DNA from: JAABSX01 sp964480455
GTDB taxonomy: Bacteria > Bacteroidota > Bacteroidia > Cytophagales > Microscillaceae
DNA length: 64,000 nt
Assembly: GCA_964480455.1 (NCBI GenBank)
Contig: CAYZQI010000006.1
Span: forward strand, 1-64,000
Reading direction: 5' to 3'
Shown one piece after another: positions 34,119-43,466 of the stretch (position 1 is the stretch's first letter; every line of letters begins with the position of its first letter). The notes beneath the pieces are model-generated. The model had not been told where the DNA came from, did no database searches, and saw only the letters and a program-made list of their open reading frames with translations. The position numbers and the translations under genes were made by a program.

Positions 34119-34886
34119 TCATGTAAGCTCCTGCTTTAAAGCATAGAGTATTGGTTTTGAGGGACTTGCATCTATTGCAAGGCTCGTGATTTGTAAGTCT
34201 AATAAGAAATAACCATCTTTAATACAATTATCTACAAACACCAATTCAGTAATAGTACAATCTTTTCTTATTTGATGAGGATATTGCCAAAAGTTTTTGT
34301 GCATCAGCAGCAGTCCTTCATCTTGTGCTCTATCTACAGAGGGTAAATCTACTAAAAGATGTTTAATCTCTCTTTTAGCCAAAAAAGTGCCAATTTCGGG
34401 AGAAAAATAAGGCGGATTAGTTCCTGAGTAGTTTTGTGTCTTTTTGTGGGCGGAGTTGGGCAGTGTTCTGATGATGAGTGCCTCGGGCATTATGTCGCCA
34501 AGTTGTGGCTCTATCATCTCCAAGTATATGATTTGGTCTTGATTAGCAGCAGGCTTGGGGCTCACTGTGATGAGCTGTGCAAAAAATAAAAATTTTTTCA
34601 AACAATTTTGTAGATGAGCTGCTGAGTCTGCCGAAATATGTCCGTAAGACTCAGTATGAGTACCGTTGCCGTGGGGAGTAAGGGTAATTTTTTGATAGTT
34701 GCAGGCACCTCCCTCAGCCACACTTCCTACGAAAGTACCACTTCTGATGGTATCAAAGCGTGGGTGCTGGGCATAATAGCAATTAGGATTGGAGCTGCCT
34801 TCTACAAGAGGTAGCGAAATATCAAGGGGAGTGTGTGGGTCAAACAAAAATGAAGTGCCTTCATGTTCAAAGGTAAATAAATTCAT
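34119..34886 (-). CDS. Cyclase-family (kynurenine formamidase-like) hydrolase
   Basis: The product is 255 residues from the ATG ending at 34886 (MNLFTFEHEGTSFLFD); an in-frame start at 34940 overlaps the end of hemW and is less likely. The motif LTPHGNGTHTESYGHI near residue 75 corresponds to the metal-binding HxGTHxDxPxH of the cyclase/kynurenine-formamidase family, with Glu-Ser-Tyr in place of the usual Asp-x-Pro. LVDLPSVDRAQDEGLL further on is the second family motif. Members are Mn/Zn hydrolases of amides or cyclic compounds; the substrate here is unknown. It follows hemW by 25 bases and is probably co-transcribed. Confidence 0.8.
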   Translation of the reverse strand: MNLFTFEHEGTSFLFDPHTPLDISLPLVEGSSNPNCYYAQHPRFDTIRSGTFVGSVAEGGACNYQKITLTPHGNGTHTESYGHISADSAAHLQNCLKKFLFFAQLITVSPKPAANQDQIIYLEMIEPQLGDIMPEALIIRTLPNSAHKKTQNYSGTNPPYFSPEIGTFLAKREIKHLLVDLPSVDRAQDEGLLLMHKNFWQYPHQIRKDCTITELVFVDNCIKDGYFLLDLQITSLAIDASPSKPILYALKQELT

Positions 34887-34911
34887 AAATTTGATAGAGT
34901 AGAGTAAAAAC

Positions 34912-36036
34912 TTAGAGAAATAGCTGCAGAGAAACCTCATCAGCTAAAAACTTACCCTTGTGAGTGAGTAAAATTTTATTGTTTTTCTGTTGGATAAACC
35001 CTTGTGCCACCAAAGCCTTGATGCGTGTAGGGTATCTTTTGAGTAAATCTTCTTTGAATTGATGCTGAAGTAAGTCTAAATCTATGCCCCATTGAGTGCG
35101 CAGGTGTGTCATGAGGTACTCATTGATTTGGTCAGTATTTGAAAGTAGCTCTTTTTTATAAGGCACTTTGCCTTGTTGGATACTCTTTGTATATAAGGTA
35201 TTGTTGGCAATGTTGTATTGCCGGCTACTACCATTGTAAGAGTGTGCACTAGGACCAATGCCCAAGTACGCCCCTTGTGTCCAATAATGTGAATTATGCT
35301 TTGCATAGGCTTGCTCACGGGCAAAATTAGAGATTTCATAATGTTCATAATCATTTTGCTGGAGAACATCTATGAGCAATTCAAATTGCTGGTTGGCGAA
35401 GTCGTCATCAATAGCAGGTATTTTTTTTTGTTTAAGCCATTTGCCAAATACTGTCTTTTCTTCAATGGTGAGGCAATAAGAAGAAATATGATTTACCCCT
35501 AGCTTGAGTGCCTCTGCAAGGTCGTTTTCCCAGATAGCATGTGAATCTGCTGGGATACCATAAATCAGATCAATACTTAGCCTTTCTAGCCCTGCATCTT
35601 GAGCTTGGTAGATGGCAGTTTTGGCTTGCTGGCTGTTGTGCAGTCTGTTCAGAAATTTTAGGTGTGTATCGTCAAAGGTTTGTATGCCTATGCTGAGTCG
35701 GTTGATACCGAGTGAGTGGTAAATACCAAGCGAGTGTTGTGAGAAATCGTCTGGGTTAGCCTCCAAAGTGATTTCAGCACCTGAATTTACAGAAAAAAAA
35801 CGATAAATTTGTTCTAAAATCGCTTGAAGCTCACGTTCATCAAGTAAAGAAGGCGTGCCTCCACCAAAATAAATACTATTGAGCGGAGTATTATCAAGGT
35901 AACTTGCCTGTAGTGCTATTTCTTGGGTGAGGGCTGTTACTACTTCAGCTTTTGCCTTGAGCTGTGTACTAAAATGAAAATCGCAGTAGTGGCAGGCTTT
36001 TCTACAAAAAGGAATATGGATATAAATTGCTGACAA
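34912..36036 (-). CDS. hemW: HemW-like radical SAM protein (heme chaperone)
   Basis: A 374-residue radical SAM protein of the HemW (former HemN-like) family. It opens MSAIYIHIPFCRKACHYCDF, with the [4Fe-4S] ligands C11, C15 and C18 followed by a fourth conserved aromatic/Phe position. SIYFGGGTPSLL is the SAM-binding GGGTPS motif; SIDLIYGIPADS and the C-terminal HemW domain (NEYLMTHLRTQWGIDL) complete it. HemW delivers heme to respiratory enzymes; it lacks the coproporphyrinogen oxidase residues of true HemN. The gene is divergent from the outer-membrane barrel gene and precedes the cyclase-family gene. Confidence 0.93.
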   Translation of the reverse strand: MSAIYIHIPFCRKACHYCDFHFSTQLKAKAEVVTALTQEIALQASYLDNTPLNSIYFGGGTPSLLDERELQAILEQIYRFFSVNSGAEITLEANPDDFSQHSLGIYHSLGINRLSIGIQTFDDTHLKFLNRLHNSQQAKTAIYQAQDAGLERLSIDLIYGIPADSHAIWENDLAEALKLGVNHISSYCLTIEEKTVFGKWLKQKKIPAIDDDFANQQFELLIDVLQQNDYEHYEISNFAREQAYAKHNSHYWTQGAYLGIGPSAHSYNGSSRQYNIANNTLYTKSIQQGKVPYKKELLSNTDQINEYLMTHLRTQWGIDLDLLQHQFKEDLLKRYPTRIKALVAQGFIQQKNNKILLTHKGKFLADEVSLQLFL

Positions 36037-36068
36037 ATGATGTATTGCTTTGTTTTAAAATCTACAAT

Positions 36069-37868
36069 GTGAAATTAATTAATCAATCAATAAGTTTACA
36101 AAACTATGTCATATTATTGTTGCTGCAATATTTCTTGATGTTAACTTGCTGCACTGCACAGCTTTGGGCACAACAAGAAGGTGTAGAACTACGGGTGCTG
36201 GGTGAGGATAAACTCACTAAGCAGCTCATCAAAAAATACCGCATTCCTCGCCAGTATCCCCACCAAGATACTGCACGCAAGGCAGTCAATCAGATGCTCG
36301 TAGCTTTTCAAAATCAAGCCTATTGGGAGGCAAGGCTATTGACCTGGCGTATGGGCAAAGATAAAAACATTACAGCAAGGATACAAGCAGGCATAGCCTA
36401 CCGTTGGAAGGCATTACAGCAGGGCAACCTTGACCCTCTTGTGGCAGAGAAAGTCAATTTTAAAGAAAAATACTATACCCAACGGCTAGTACGCCAAGCT
36501 GAAATAGAAAAACTCAAGGACAATATTTTAAAATACTCCGAAAACAACGGTTTTCCTTTTGCTACTTTTAGGTTAGACTCATTGGAGGTAAACCCAGACA
36601 AGAAGCTATCGGCAAGCATCAACTACCAACAAGGGCCCAAAATTTTATTTGATACTTTGCAAATCAAGGGAAATGTAGCTATCAAAAGTAAGTTTTTGGC
36701 TAAGTTGCTACATATCAAGAGTGGGAAAGTATTTGAGCAGCACCGAATAGATAAAATGGCAACCTTACTCAAAACACTTCCCTACCTTAAACTAGTTAAG
36801 ATTCCCTCAGTAGATTTCAGATTGGATTATGCTTATCCTAGTATTGAACTCAAAAAGCAAAAAGCCAATGAGATAAATGGTATTCTTGGATTTCTACCTA
36901 ATGAAAATCCTCAGCGTACACAATCACTTTTGCTGACAGGAGCTGTTAATTTATCATTACATAATCTATTCAACTCAGGCAAACACCTCGCTTTTAGCTG
37001 GGAACGTTTACAAATCTCTACTCAACGCATTGCTCTACATTATGAACACCCTATTTTGTTTGGGGCTGATATAGATGTAGCACTAGGTTTTAGGCTTTTG
37101 CGGCAAGATAGCAGTTTTGTCAATCGTTTGCTCAATGTTTCAGTATTTTATAGACTGGGCAATGGTGCAAGGCTAAAATTAGGCTTACAAGACCGTAAAT
37201 CAACTCTGGGCGAAGCCAACCTTTTTCAAGAATTAGACTTTCTGCCAGAAATCTCTGAGGTAAGTTATCTCTCTTATGGCTTAGGGTATGAATGGAACAA
37301 CCTTGATGATGTAAACTTTCCGCACAGAGGTTTTAAGCTAGATTTCAATTTTAGAGCAGGTACAAAACGGATTCAGCAAAACCCCTTTGTACCAGACTCT
37401 CTCTATGCAGATATTCAGCTCCGAAGCACACAAGTAGTGCTTGAAGCAGAGGGCTACAAATATTTTTCTTTTGGAAAGAAAGGCGTATTTAAAACAAGAT
37501 TTCAGGCAGGCTATATTGCTAATGACAATTTATTTTTGAACGAACTCACCCAGCTTGGAGGGTTGGAGAGCCTCAGAGGACATAACGAAAATTTTTTTTT
37601 TACTTCAGCTTATAGCATCACCACCCTAGAGTACCAGTGGTATTTTGAACCTACTTCCTATATTTTTATTTTCTACGACCAAGGCTTTTTGCAGCGGCGA
37701 GTACAACAAACAAGCGAATTTGACTCCCCCTCGGGGCTAGGCGTAGGGCTTAATTTTTCTGTAAGTACAGGTATTTTTCAGCTTGTTTATGCTCTAGGGC
37801 AGCGTACAGATGAGCCTTTTGCCTTCAACAGAGCAAAAATTCATTTTGGTTTGCTAAGTAGATTTTAA
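36069..37868 (+). CDS. BamA/TamA-like outer-membrane barrel protein
   Basis: The product has a signal peptide (KLINQSISLQNYVILLLLQY through about AQLWAQQ). A POTRA-like region follows with FDTLQIKGNVAIKSKFLAKL and LHIKSGKVFEQHRI, and then a C-terminal membrane beta-barrel that ends SRF with the terminal aromatic residue typical of Omp85 proteins. LRGHNENFFFTSAYSITTLEYQWYF is the RG(H/Y)-type barrel signature. I use the GTG at 36069; the open frame reaches a TTG at 36027 that would overlap the divergent hemW start. At about 600 residues it is TamA-like in size. It probably takes part in outer-membrane protein or surface protein insertion. Confidence 0.85.
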   Translation: MKLINQSISLQNYVILLLLQYFLMLTCCTAQLWAQQEGVELRVLGEDKLTKQLIKKYRIPRQYPHQDTARKAVNQMLVAFQNQAYWEARLLTWRMGKDKNITARIQAGIAYRWKALQQGNLDPLVAEKVNFKEKYYTQRLVRQAEIEKLKDNILKYSENNGFPFATFRLDSLEVNPDKKLSASINYQQGPKILFDTLQIKGNVAIKSKFLAKLLHIKSGKVFEQHRIDKMATLLKTLPYLKLVKIPSVDFRLDYAYPSIELKKQKANEINGILGFLPNENPQRTQSLLLTGAVNLSLHNLFNSGKHLAFSWERLQISTQRIALHYEHPILFGADIDVALGFRLLRQDSSFVNRLLNVSVFYRLGNGARLKLGLQDRKSTLGEANLFQELDFLPEISEVSYLSYGLGYEWNNLDDVNFPHRGFKLDFNFRAGTKRIQQNPFVPDSLYADIQLRSTQVVLEAEGYKYFSFGKKGVFKTRFQAGYIANDNLFLNELTQLGGLESLRGHNENFFFTSAYSITTLEYQWYFEPTSYIFIFYDQGFLQRRVQQTSEFDSPSGLGVGLNFSVSTGIFQLVYALGQRTDEPFAFNRAKIHFGLLSRF

Positions 37869-37917
37869 AAAACGAAATTTGCGCATAAACAATACTTAAG
37901 GCTGTAAAAACAAACCC

Positions 37918-39138
37918 TTGAACAATCATACTTTAAAAAAATATCTCTTAAATTTAGCCCTCAAGGCAGGGTTCTTAAGTCTTTTTTGTGCTTTGAGCTG
38001 TGTACTTACAGCCCAAGAAATCACCTTGCCGCCTCAATACCTTATCAATTACGACCTAAGTGATGATTGGCAAGTATATGATAATAAATACAAGAGTTAT
38101 GTGCCTTACATCGCCAAGCGGCATGGTAACTCTAAGTCTATGGGTTTTTGGCTCATACCTTCTAATTTTGAGCGGCAATACCTTGTGATTTTTGTGGCTG
38201 CAGACAGCTATTTTTTTATCAATCAAAAACTTACAGCACATTTTAAAGAAAACAAGTGGGTTCAATACTCTTTAGATAGCCTAGCAGCAGTGCATGGCAA
38301 AGCTCCTCTGTTTTGTACCTTTTATGATGACAAACGCCGTCTGCCTTACGAACGGCTTTCCATTGCGTATTTAAAACCTGTAAAGCAAACATCAAGCACA
38401 AGTTTTTTTGAAGAAAAAACAGAAACATTCAAATTACACCCACGAAGTTCCCAAAGCTATAAATATGTGCTAGTAGTCAGCTTTTGTCTGGGGCTGATAG
38501 GATTGGCTTTTTTACTGAATTATTCGCCGAAGAGTTTTTGGAGCTATTTTAGTTTAAGAAGTAGTCTGTCTTCACTTGCCCAAAAAGACAATAATCTCAT
38601 TCATAAGCCTATTAATACATTCAATGCCATTTTTATACTTGTTATTAGTATTTGGTTGGGAATTTATTTTGAGTTTTTTTTTGGAGTTGCACAACGAAAT
38701 GCTACCTACTCAGGCGAAAATAACTGGTTTTCTAATCCTTGGTCATTACAAATCCTGCTTATAGTAGGCATTAATGTACTCTTCTTGCTCAAATACAGTG
38801 GATTGAGTTTTTTTGGGTTGCTGCTAAACATTCCTAAAGAAGTAATGCACATTCATTTTTTTGAATACCTCAGAATCCTCTCTATCTACTACCTCACGGC
38901 AGGCCTTTGTATTTTGGCACTCATCGGAGGGTTTGAGTATCTCTTTGGTGAATATTTTATAGAAGTAATGCTGTATTTTACCCTTACTTTTCACATATCT
39001 CAGGCTTTTTTGATTGTTTATTTTATAATTAAGCAGCTTACTTTTAGAAGTATGTATTTATTTTACTATCTTTGCATTACCGAATTAGTACCCATTTTGA
39101 TAGGGGCAAAACTATTGGTTTTCAATATTTACGACTAA
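37918..39138 (+). CDS. DUF4271 domain membrane protein, TTG start
   Basis: A 406-residue product with a signal peptide or leading hydrophobic segment (residues 10-32), a soluble extracytoplasmic part (about 35-175), and about six transmembrane helices in the C-terminal half that form the DUF4271 domain. The frame is closed by TAA at 37897-37899 and no ATG lies before the leader, so the TTG at 37918 is the only reasonable start. The family is conserved in Bacteroidota next to hemD, as here. Its function is not known. Confidence 0.85.
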   Translation: MNNHTLKKYLLNLALKAGFLSLFCALSCVLTAQEITLPPQYLINYDLSDDWQVYDNKYKSYVPYIAKRHGNSKSMGFWLIPSNFERQYLVIFVAADSYFFINQKLTAHFKENKWVQYSLDSLAAVHGKAPLFCTFYDDKRRLPYERLSIAYLKPVKQTSSTSFFEEKTETFKLHPRSSQSYKYVLVVSFCLGLIGLAFLLNYSPKSFWSYFSLRSSLSSLAQKDNNLIHKPINTFNAIFILVISIWLGIYFEFFFGVAQRNATYSGENNWFSNPWSLQILLIVGINVLFLLKYSGLSFFGLLLNIPKEVMHIHFFEYLRILSIYYLTAGLCILALIGGFEYLFGEYFIEVMLYFTLTFHISQAFLIVYFIIKQLTFRSMYLFYYLCITELVPILIGAKLLVFNIYD

Positions 39139-39150
39139 GTCAATATTTAA

Positions 39151-39158
39151 TACTTTTG
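39151..39158 (+). promoter_or_regulatory. -7 box directly before hemD start
   Basis: TACTTTTG matches TAnnTTTG and ends five bases before the hemD ATG at 39164. Transcription starting at the usual distance would begin at or within a base of the ATG, giving a leaderless mRNA. No -33 TTG at proper spacing is found. Confidence 0.45.
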
Positions 39159-39163
39159 TGCCA

Positions 39164-39952
39164 ATGAGTAAATCACACTTGCAAATTACAACAGAGCGAC
39201 TAAACCCAGTGCAGAGTATCTTAGTTTCGCAACCCGAACCCAACAGCACCAACAGTCCATACCACGAATTATCCCGAAAATACAATATCAAAATTGATTT
39301 TCGACCTTTCATTGAGATTCAACCTGTCAATGCCAAAGACTTTCGCAAACAAAAAATTGATATACTGAGCCACTCGGCAGTCATTTTTACGAGCCGCAAT
39401 GCTGTGATTCATTTTTTTCAAATGTGTAAGGAAGTACGTGTAGAAATCCCCTCAGATATGAAATACTTTTGTGTTTCAGACCAAACAGCCAATTACTTGC
39501 AAAAATTTATTGTGGTGCGCAAAAGAAAAATCTTTACGGGAAAAAGAACAGTGGCTGACCTCTTCCCGCTCATCAAAAAACATAAAAACGAGAAATATCT
39601 TTTTCCTTGTTCCAACATTAGAAAAGATGATTTGCCTGAGTTTATGAATGAAAACAGCATTGCCCTTACAGAAATGATACTTTATCGCACTGTAGCAAGC
39701 GATTTATCAGACCTTTCAGACGTAAACTATGATATTTTGGCATTTTATAGCCCCTCAGGAATACAATCTTTGTTAGAAAACTTCCCTGATTTTAAACAAA
39801 ACAATACTCGTATTGCTGCCTTTGGGCCTACTACCTCAAAAGCAGTAAAAGAAGCCAATTTAATCTTAGATATAGAGGCACCCTTGCCTAATGCACCTTC
39901 TATGACAGGTGCCTTAGAGGCATATATTAAATTAGCCAATAATATAAAGTAG
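39164..39952 (+). CDS. hemD: Uroporphyrinogen-III synthase
   Basis: HemD closes and inverts ring D of hydroxymethylbilane to give uroporphyrinogen III for heme. The 262-residue product has the two-domain layout: domain 1 with VKSILVSQPEP-like start and FRPFIEI, the inter-domain IFTSRNAVIHF segment, and domain 2 with FYSPSGIQSLLENFP and IAAFGPTTSKAVKEA, the motifs that line the substrate cleft. The start is the ATG at 39164 (MSKSHLQITTERL). It sits after DUF4271 and before the porP/sprF gene, an arrangement seen in other Bacteroidota. Confidence 0.92.
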   Translation: MSKSHLQITTERLNPVQSILVSQPEPNSTNSPYHELSRKYNIKIDFRPFIEIQPVNAKDFRKQKIDILSHSAVIFTSRNAVIHFFQMCKEVRVEIPSDMKYFCVSDQTANYLQKFIVVRKRKIFTGKRTVADLFPLIKKHKNEKYLFPCSNIRKDDLPEFMNENSIALTEMILYRTVASDLSDLSDVNYDILAFYSPSGIQSLLENFPDFKQNNTRIAAFGPTTSKAVKEANLILDIEAPLPNAPSMTGALEAYIKLANNIK

Positions 39953-40042
39953 TTATTTTTAGTGAATGAAGCATACATATTACTTGTTTTTTTGTTATGT
40001 TCATTCACTATTTTATTCACCATTAACTACTACAGCAAAGAC

Positions 40043-41041
40043 ATGAGAAAGATTACCATCATCTTCTATCTACTTTTTTTGGGAGGTAGCTCTTTGGGAT
40101 TTGCCCAACAAGATGCGCAATTCACACAATATTTATTCAATAAACTATTTATCAACCCTGCTTTTGCAGGAGTAGAACAAAACACTCAAATCTCTTTTAT
40201 ACACCGCTCCCAATGGGCTGGCTATCAAGCAAGTTTTGATGACGGTGGCGCACCTGCTACCCAAGTATTGAGCTATCATACCGCTTTCCCAAAGTTCAAT
40301 AGTGGCATAGGTTTCAATGCTGTACTAGATAGATTGGGCCCTTTGAGCAACATAGAATTGCAACTTTCGTATGCTTATCACGTTGAGGTGGCTAATAATT
40401 CACGCCTCTCAGTAGGGGTAAGAGGAGGTATTTATGCAAGAATTGTGGATTTTGACCAATACAGACTCATAGACATAGGAGACCCATTAGTTACACAAGA
40501 AGGTACACAATCAGTCATAAAGCCTGATATGGCAGTAGGTGTTTATTGGCACAATCCTAAATACTTTGTTGGTTTTACAGCCAATCACCTCACAAGCGCA
40601 AGTTTTAGTTTTGGCGATGGATTTAATCGCGACCCACTTGTCAATAGTTTTTACCTTATGGGAGGTTATACTTTTAACTTAGATAGAAACGAAAAATGGC
40701 TTTTGACACCTAACTTTCTTTTGAAGTCTTCAGAGTTAAAAGAATACTCTTTTGATGTAGGCGCATTGTTAGAATATGATGAAAAAGTATGGCTTGGCAC
40801 AAGTTATCGTAATGAAGAATCTATTAATGTTTTGATTGGAGTGATAGTGCCAAGAAATATTGTAAAGAAAGGAAAGCCCACCGTACAGCACAACCTAAGG
40901 TTAGGATTTGGATTTGATTATGTCTATTCGGGAAGAGTAGCCAAAGAAACAGCTTCGTATGAACTTATGCTTTCTTATGATTTGCCAGTAAAATTACCTA
41001 AATTTCCAGCACTCATAAGAACTCCACAATTTAGGTACTAA
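40043..41041 (+). CDS. PorP/SprF family type IX secretion membrane protein
   Basis: The product is 332 residues from the ATG at 40043, with a signal peptide (MRKITIIFYLLFLGGSSLGF then AQQDAQFTQYL). The mature start QDAQFTQYLFNKLFINPAFAG is the PorP/SprF hallmark, and the rest is an outer-membrane beta-barrel (GVYWHNPKYFVGFTANHLTS, LLEYDEKVWLGTSYR). SprF/PorP proteins insert or anchor T9SS cargo and the SprB-type adhesins in the outer membrane. It begins the T9SS block; gldK starts 211 bases later. An in-frame GTG at 39962 is rejected because it hides the signal peptide. Confidence 0.93.
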   Translation: MRKITIIFYLLFLGGSSLGFAQQDAQFTQYLFNKLFINPAFAGVEQNTQISFIHRSQWAGYQASFDDGGAPATQVLSYHTAFPKFNSGIGFNAVLDRLGPLSNIELQLSYAYHVEVANNSRLSVGVRGGIYARIVDFDQYRLIDIGDPLVTQEGTQSVIKPDMAVGVYWHNPKYFVGFTANHLTSASFSFGDGFNRDPLVNSFYLMGGYTFNLDRNEKWLLTPNFLLKSSELKEYSFDVGALLEYDEKVWLGTSYRNEESINVLIGVIVPRNIVKKGKPTVQHNLRLGFGFDYVYSGRVAKETASYELMLSYDLPVKLPKFPALIRTPQFRY

Positions 41042-41252
41042 AAGTGAAATAAATATTTAACTTATGCCGTTATCATTCAGGAAAACAAATAATGTATATA
41101 CTATTGGTGTCGCAAAAGTAACCAATACTATCAAAAACCATTGAGGTTCTTAGCTGTATAAATTTTATTTGCATAATGTTTGTAATAATCACAAATTATA
41201 AAAGACCCTAAAATAATAAACCTTTAAAAATCAATTAATAAAGTTTGGTGTT

Positions 41253-42455
41253 ATGAATAAATTAAATTTTGGCTACAAAAGTATGTTTTATGCAATAGTA
41301 GTCGCCTCTTTGTTGTTCCAAAGCTGTGGCATATTCGGTGGAAAGAGGAATAAATCACAATCTCTTGACGAAAGAATATCCTCCTCTAAGGGAGAAATAG
41401 TGCCTTTTTATGATGCACGTGCCTATGATGCACAGTACATTCCTAGTGGTATGGTAGTAGTGCCCAACGGTACTTTCCACATGGGGCAAGCCGACCAAGA
41501 TGTGGCTTCTACACGTATCAATATGAATAAGCAAATTACTATCAGTTCATTCTTTATGGATCAAACTGAAATCACAAACCATCAATACCGCTTGTTTACT
41601 GATGTATTACTTGCCTACTCAGAAGGAAGACAATCTAATACTGAAGACTTACCCGAAGACTATGTTGCAAAAGTACTAGATCAAATGTTTTTAAAAAATG
41701 GTACACCCGTTCGCCCAGATTCAATCACTGTCATGCAGCAAATGTATCCTGATACTACCCGTTGGAGATACGATTACGCACACCATATGGGCGACCCATT
41801 GATGGAATACTACTATATGCATCCTGCATTTGATGATTTCCCTGTAGTAGGCGTGGACTGGCAATCAGCACGATTCTTCTGCCAATGGAGAACCTTCCAC
41901 CTGAATTATTACAAACAAGTAGAAAAAGAAGAACCTTATCCTGCACCTCGCTTTAGACTACCCACAGAAGCAGAATGGGAATATGCTTCAAGAGGTGGAC
42001 GTGATATGGCAAAGTACCCTTGGGGTAGCCCTTACCTACGCAATACCCTAGGCTGTATGTTAGCCAACTTTAAGCCAGGACGTGGCAACTATTATGATGA
42101 CGGATTTGCCTATACAGGCCCCGTAGCTCAGTATTTTCCCAACGACTATGGTATTTATGATATGGCAGGCAACGTAGCAGAATGGGTACAAGATGCTTAC
42201 TACGAATCAGCCGTACCCGTTGTATGGGATATGAACCCTGTTTATGACCCACCTATCACACAAAATGGAACTGCCGACCGCAACCCTAATAACAGACGTG
42301 TAATCCGTGGTGGCTCTTGGAAAGATATTGCATATTACTGCGAAACAGGAACGCGCGCATATCAGCATTGGGATTCAGCCTCTTCTTCTATTGGATTCCG
42401 TTGTGCTATGACTTACCTAGGGCGTTCATCAGGGACTGAGTTCAGTAAAAAATAA
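41253..42455 (+). CDS. gldK: Gliding motility lipoprotein GldK (T9SS ring)
   Basis: GldK (PorK) forms the periplasmic ring of the type IX secretion system with GldN. The 400-residue product has a lipoprotein signal with lipobox LFQSC (Cys 25). A formylglycine-generating enzyme-like domain fills the rest: MVVVPNGTFHMGQADQD, EITNHQYRLF, RLPTEAEWEYASRGG, NVAEWVQDAYY, VIRGGSWKD and IGFRCAM. The length fits GldK. gldL follows after 115 bases, in which a long imperfect hairpin lies. It is the first of the five-gene gldK-L-M-N-N-N run. Confidence 0.96.
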   Translation: MNKLNFGYKSMFYAIVVASLLFQSCGIFGGKRNKSQSLDERISSSKGEIVPFYDARAYDAQYIPSGMVVVPNGTFHMGQADQDVASTRINMNKQITISSFFMDQTEITNHQYRLFTDVLLAYSEGRQSNTEDLPEDYVAKVLDQMFLKNGTPVRPDSITVMQQMYPDTTRWRYDYAHHMGDPLMEYYYMHPAFDDFPVVGVDWQSARFFCQWRTFHLNYYKQVEKEEPYPAPRFRLPTEAEWEYASRGGRDMAKYPWGSPYLRNTLGCMLANFKPGRGNYYDDGFAYTGPVAQYFPNDYGIYDMAGNVAEWVQDAYYESAVPVVWDMNPVYDPPITQNGTADRNPNNRRVIRGGSWKDIAYYCETGTRAYQHWDSASSSIGFRCAMTYLGRSSGTEFSKK

Positions 42456-42468
42456 TTTCTCAAAAAAT

Positions 42469-42506
42469 CTCCAGTTTGGTACAGTTCTTTTGTATCAATA
42501 CTGGAG
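42469..42506 (+). other. Intergenic hairpin between gldK and gldL
   Basis: CTCCAGT (42469-42475) pairs with ACTGGAG (42500-42506). The inner TTGGTAC and GTATCAA pair with one G-T and a one-base bulge. There is no T-tract, so it is an mRNA-processing or stability element rather than a terminator. Confidence 0.55.
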
Positions 42507-42570
42507 TAAAAATAAACCCAAAAATTTATCTTAAACTATTTAATTACTTAACCTTTTAACTTTTACTAAA

Positions 42571-43407
42571 ATGAGCAAAAAGAAAATGAGTGGTCTTGAT
42601 TGGGCCTATGCCTATGTAGTACCAAAAGTAACAAGTGCTGGAGCTGGTGTTGTAATCTTGGGCGCATTGTTCAAAATTCTTCACTTACCTCTTGCGGCTG
42701 AAATGCTTACCGTAGGTATGCTTACCGAGGCAGTAATCTTCTTCTTAGGCGTATTTGAGCCAGTACATACTGAGAACCCACGTCCAGACTGGTCAAAAGT
42801 TTATCCACAGCTACAAGAAGGTTCTGATGCACCTCCTATCAGCGTAGTACCTCAGCAACAACTACCACAGCGTGATGAAAAAGTAGTGGCTAAACTAGCC
42901 GCCCTCGAAGCACAGCTTGCAAATACCATTACGCCTGATAAAATCCAGAATCTTGGAAAAGGTATGCAAGATTTGGCAAGCAATGTAGAGAAGATGGGGT
43001 CATTGGCTAGTGCCTCAGTAGCTACTGATGAATATGCTAAAAATGTAAAGCTGGCAAGCAATGCTATTGTAGAAATGAACAAATCATATTCAGTAACGAT
43101 TGGTGCTATGACCGAAATGGCCAATGCCTCAAAAGATGCAAAGGCTTATCACGCACAAGTACAAACACTTACTAAAAATCTTACTGAACTGAATGCTGTA
43201 TATGAAGTGGAGCTTCGTAGTGCAAGCAAACACGTAAAAGCCATGAACGACTTTTACAGCAGCCTTGCAGTAGCTATGCAAAATGTGGCGAATGCTAGCA
43301 AGGATACGCAGAAATTTAAGGAAGAGCTCTCTCAGCTTACTACCAACCTTACTTCTTTGAATCAAGTGTATGGAGGAATGTTGTCTGCAATGAAAGGCGG
43401 TCAATAG
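42571..43407 (+). CDS. gldL: Gliding motility / T9SS motor protein GldL
   Basis: GldL and GldM form the inner-membrane proton-driven motor of gliding and type IX secretion. The 278-residue product has two transmembrane helices (about residues 16-36 and 44-62) with a conserved membrane-buried Glu (E53 in MLTEAVIFFLG), the proton-translocating candidate equivalent to the essential Glu of characterised GldL. A long cytoplasmic helical part follows (about 100-278) with repeats of NATKDxxAYxxQVQxL and ASKDxxxFKEEL type. gldM follows after 59 bases. Confidence 0.95.
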   Translation: MSKKKMSGLDWAYAYVVPKVTSAGAGVVILGALFKILHLPLAAEMLTVGMLTEAVIFFLGVFEPVHTENPRPDWSKVYPQLQEGSDAPPISVVPQQQLPQRDEKVVAKLAALEAQLANTITPDKIQNLGKGMQDLASNVEKMGSLASASVATDEYAKNVKLASNAIVEMNKSYSVTIGAMTEMANASKDAKAYHAQVQTLTKNLTELNAVYEVELRSASKHVKAMNDFYSSLAVAMQNVANASKDTQKFKEELSQLTTNLTSLNQVYGGMLSAMKGGQ

Positions 43408-43466
43408 TCTATCACTCCCTACATTTAAGTTAATTAATGGTTTCATAAAATAAATATAAAGAAGAT

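Noticed and set aside
34886..34940. Longer start of the cyclase-family gene
   Set aside because: It overlaps the hemW coding end, and the added residues resemble translated hemW 3' DNA; the ATG at 34886 gives a normal gap of 25 bases.
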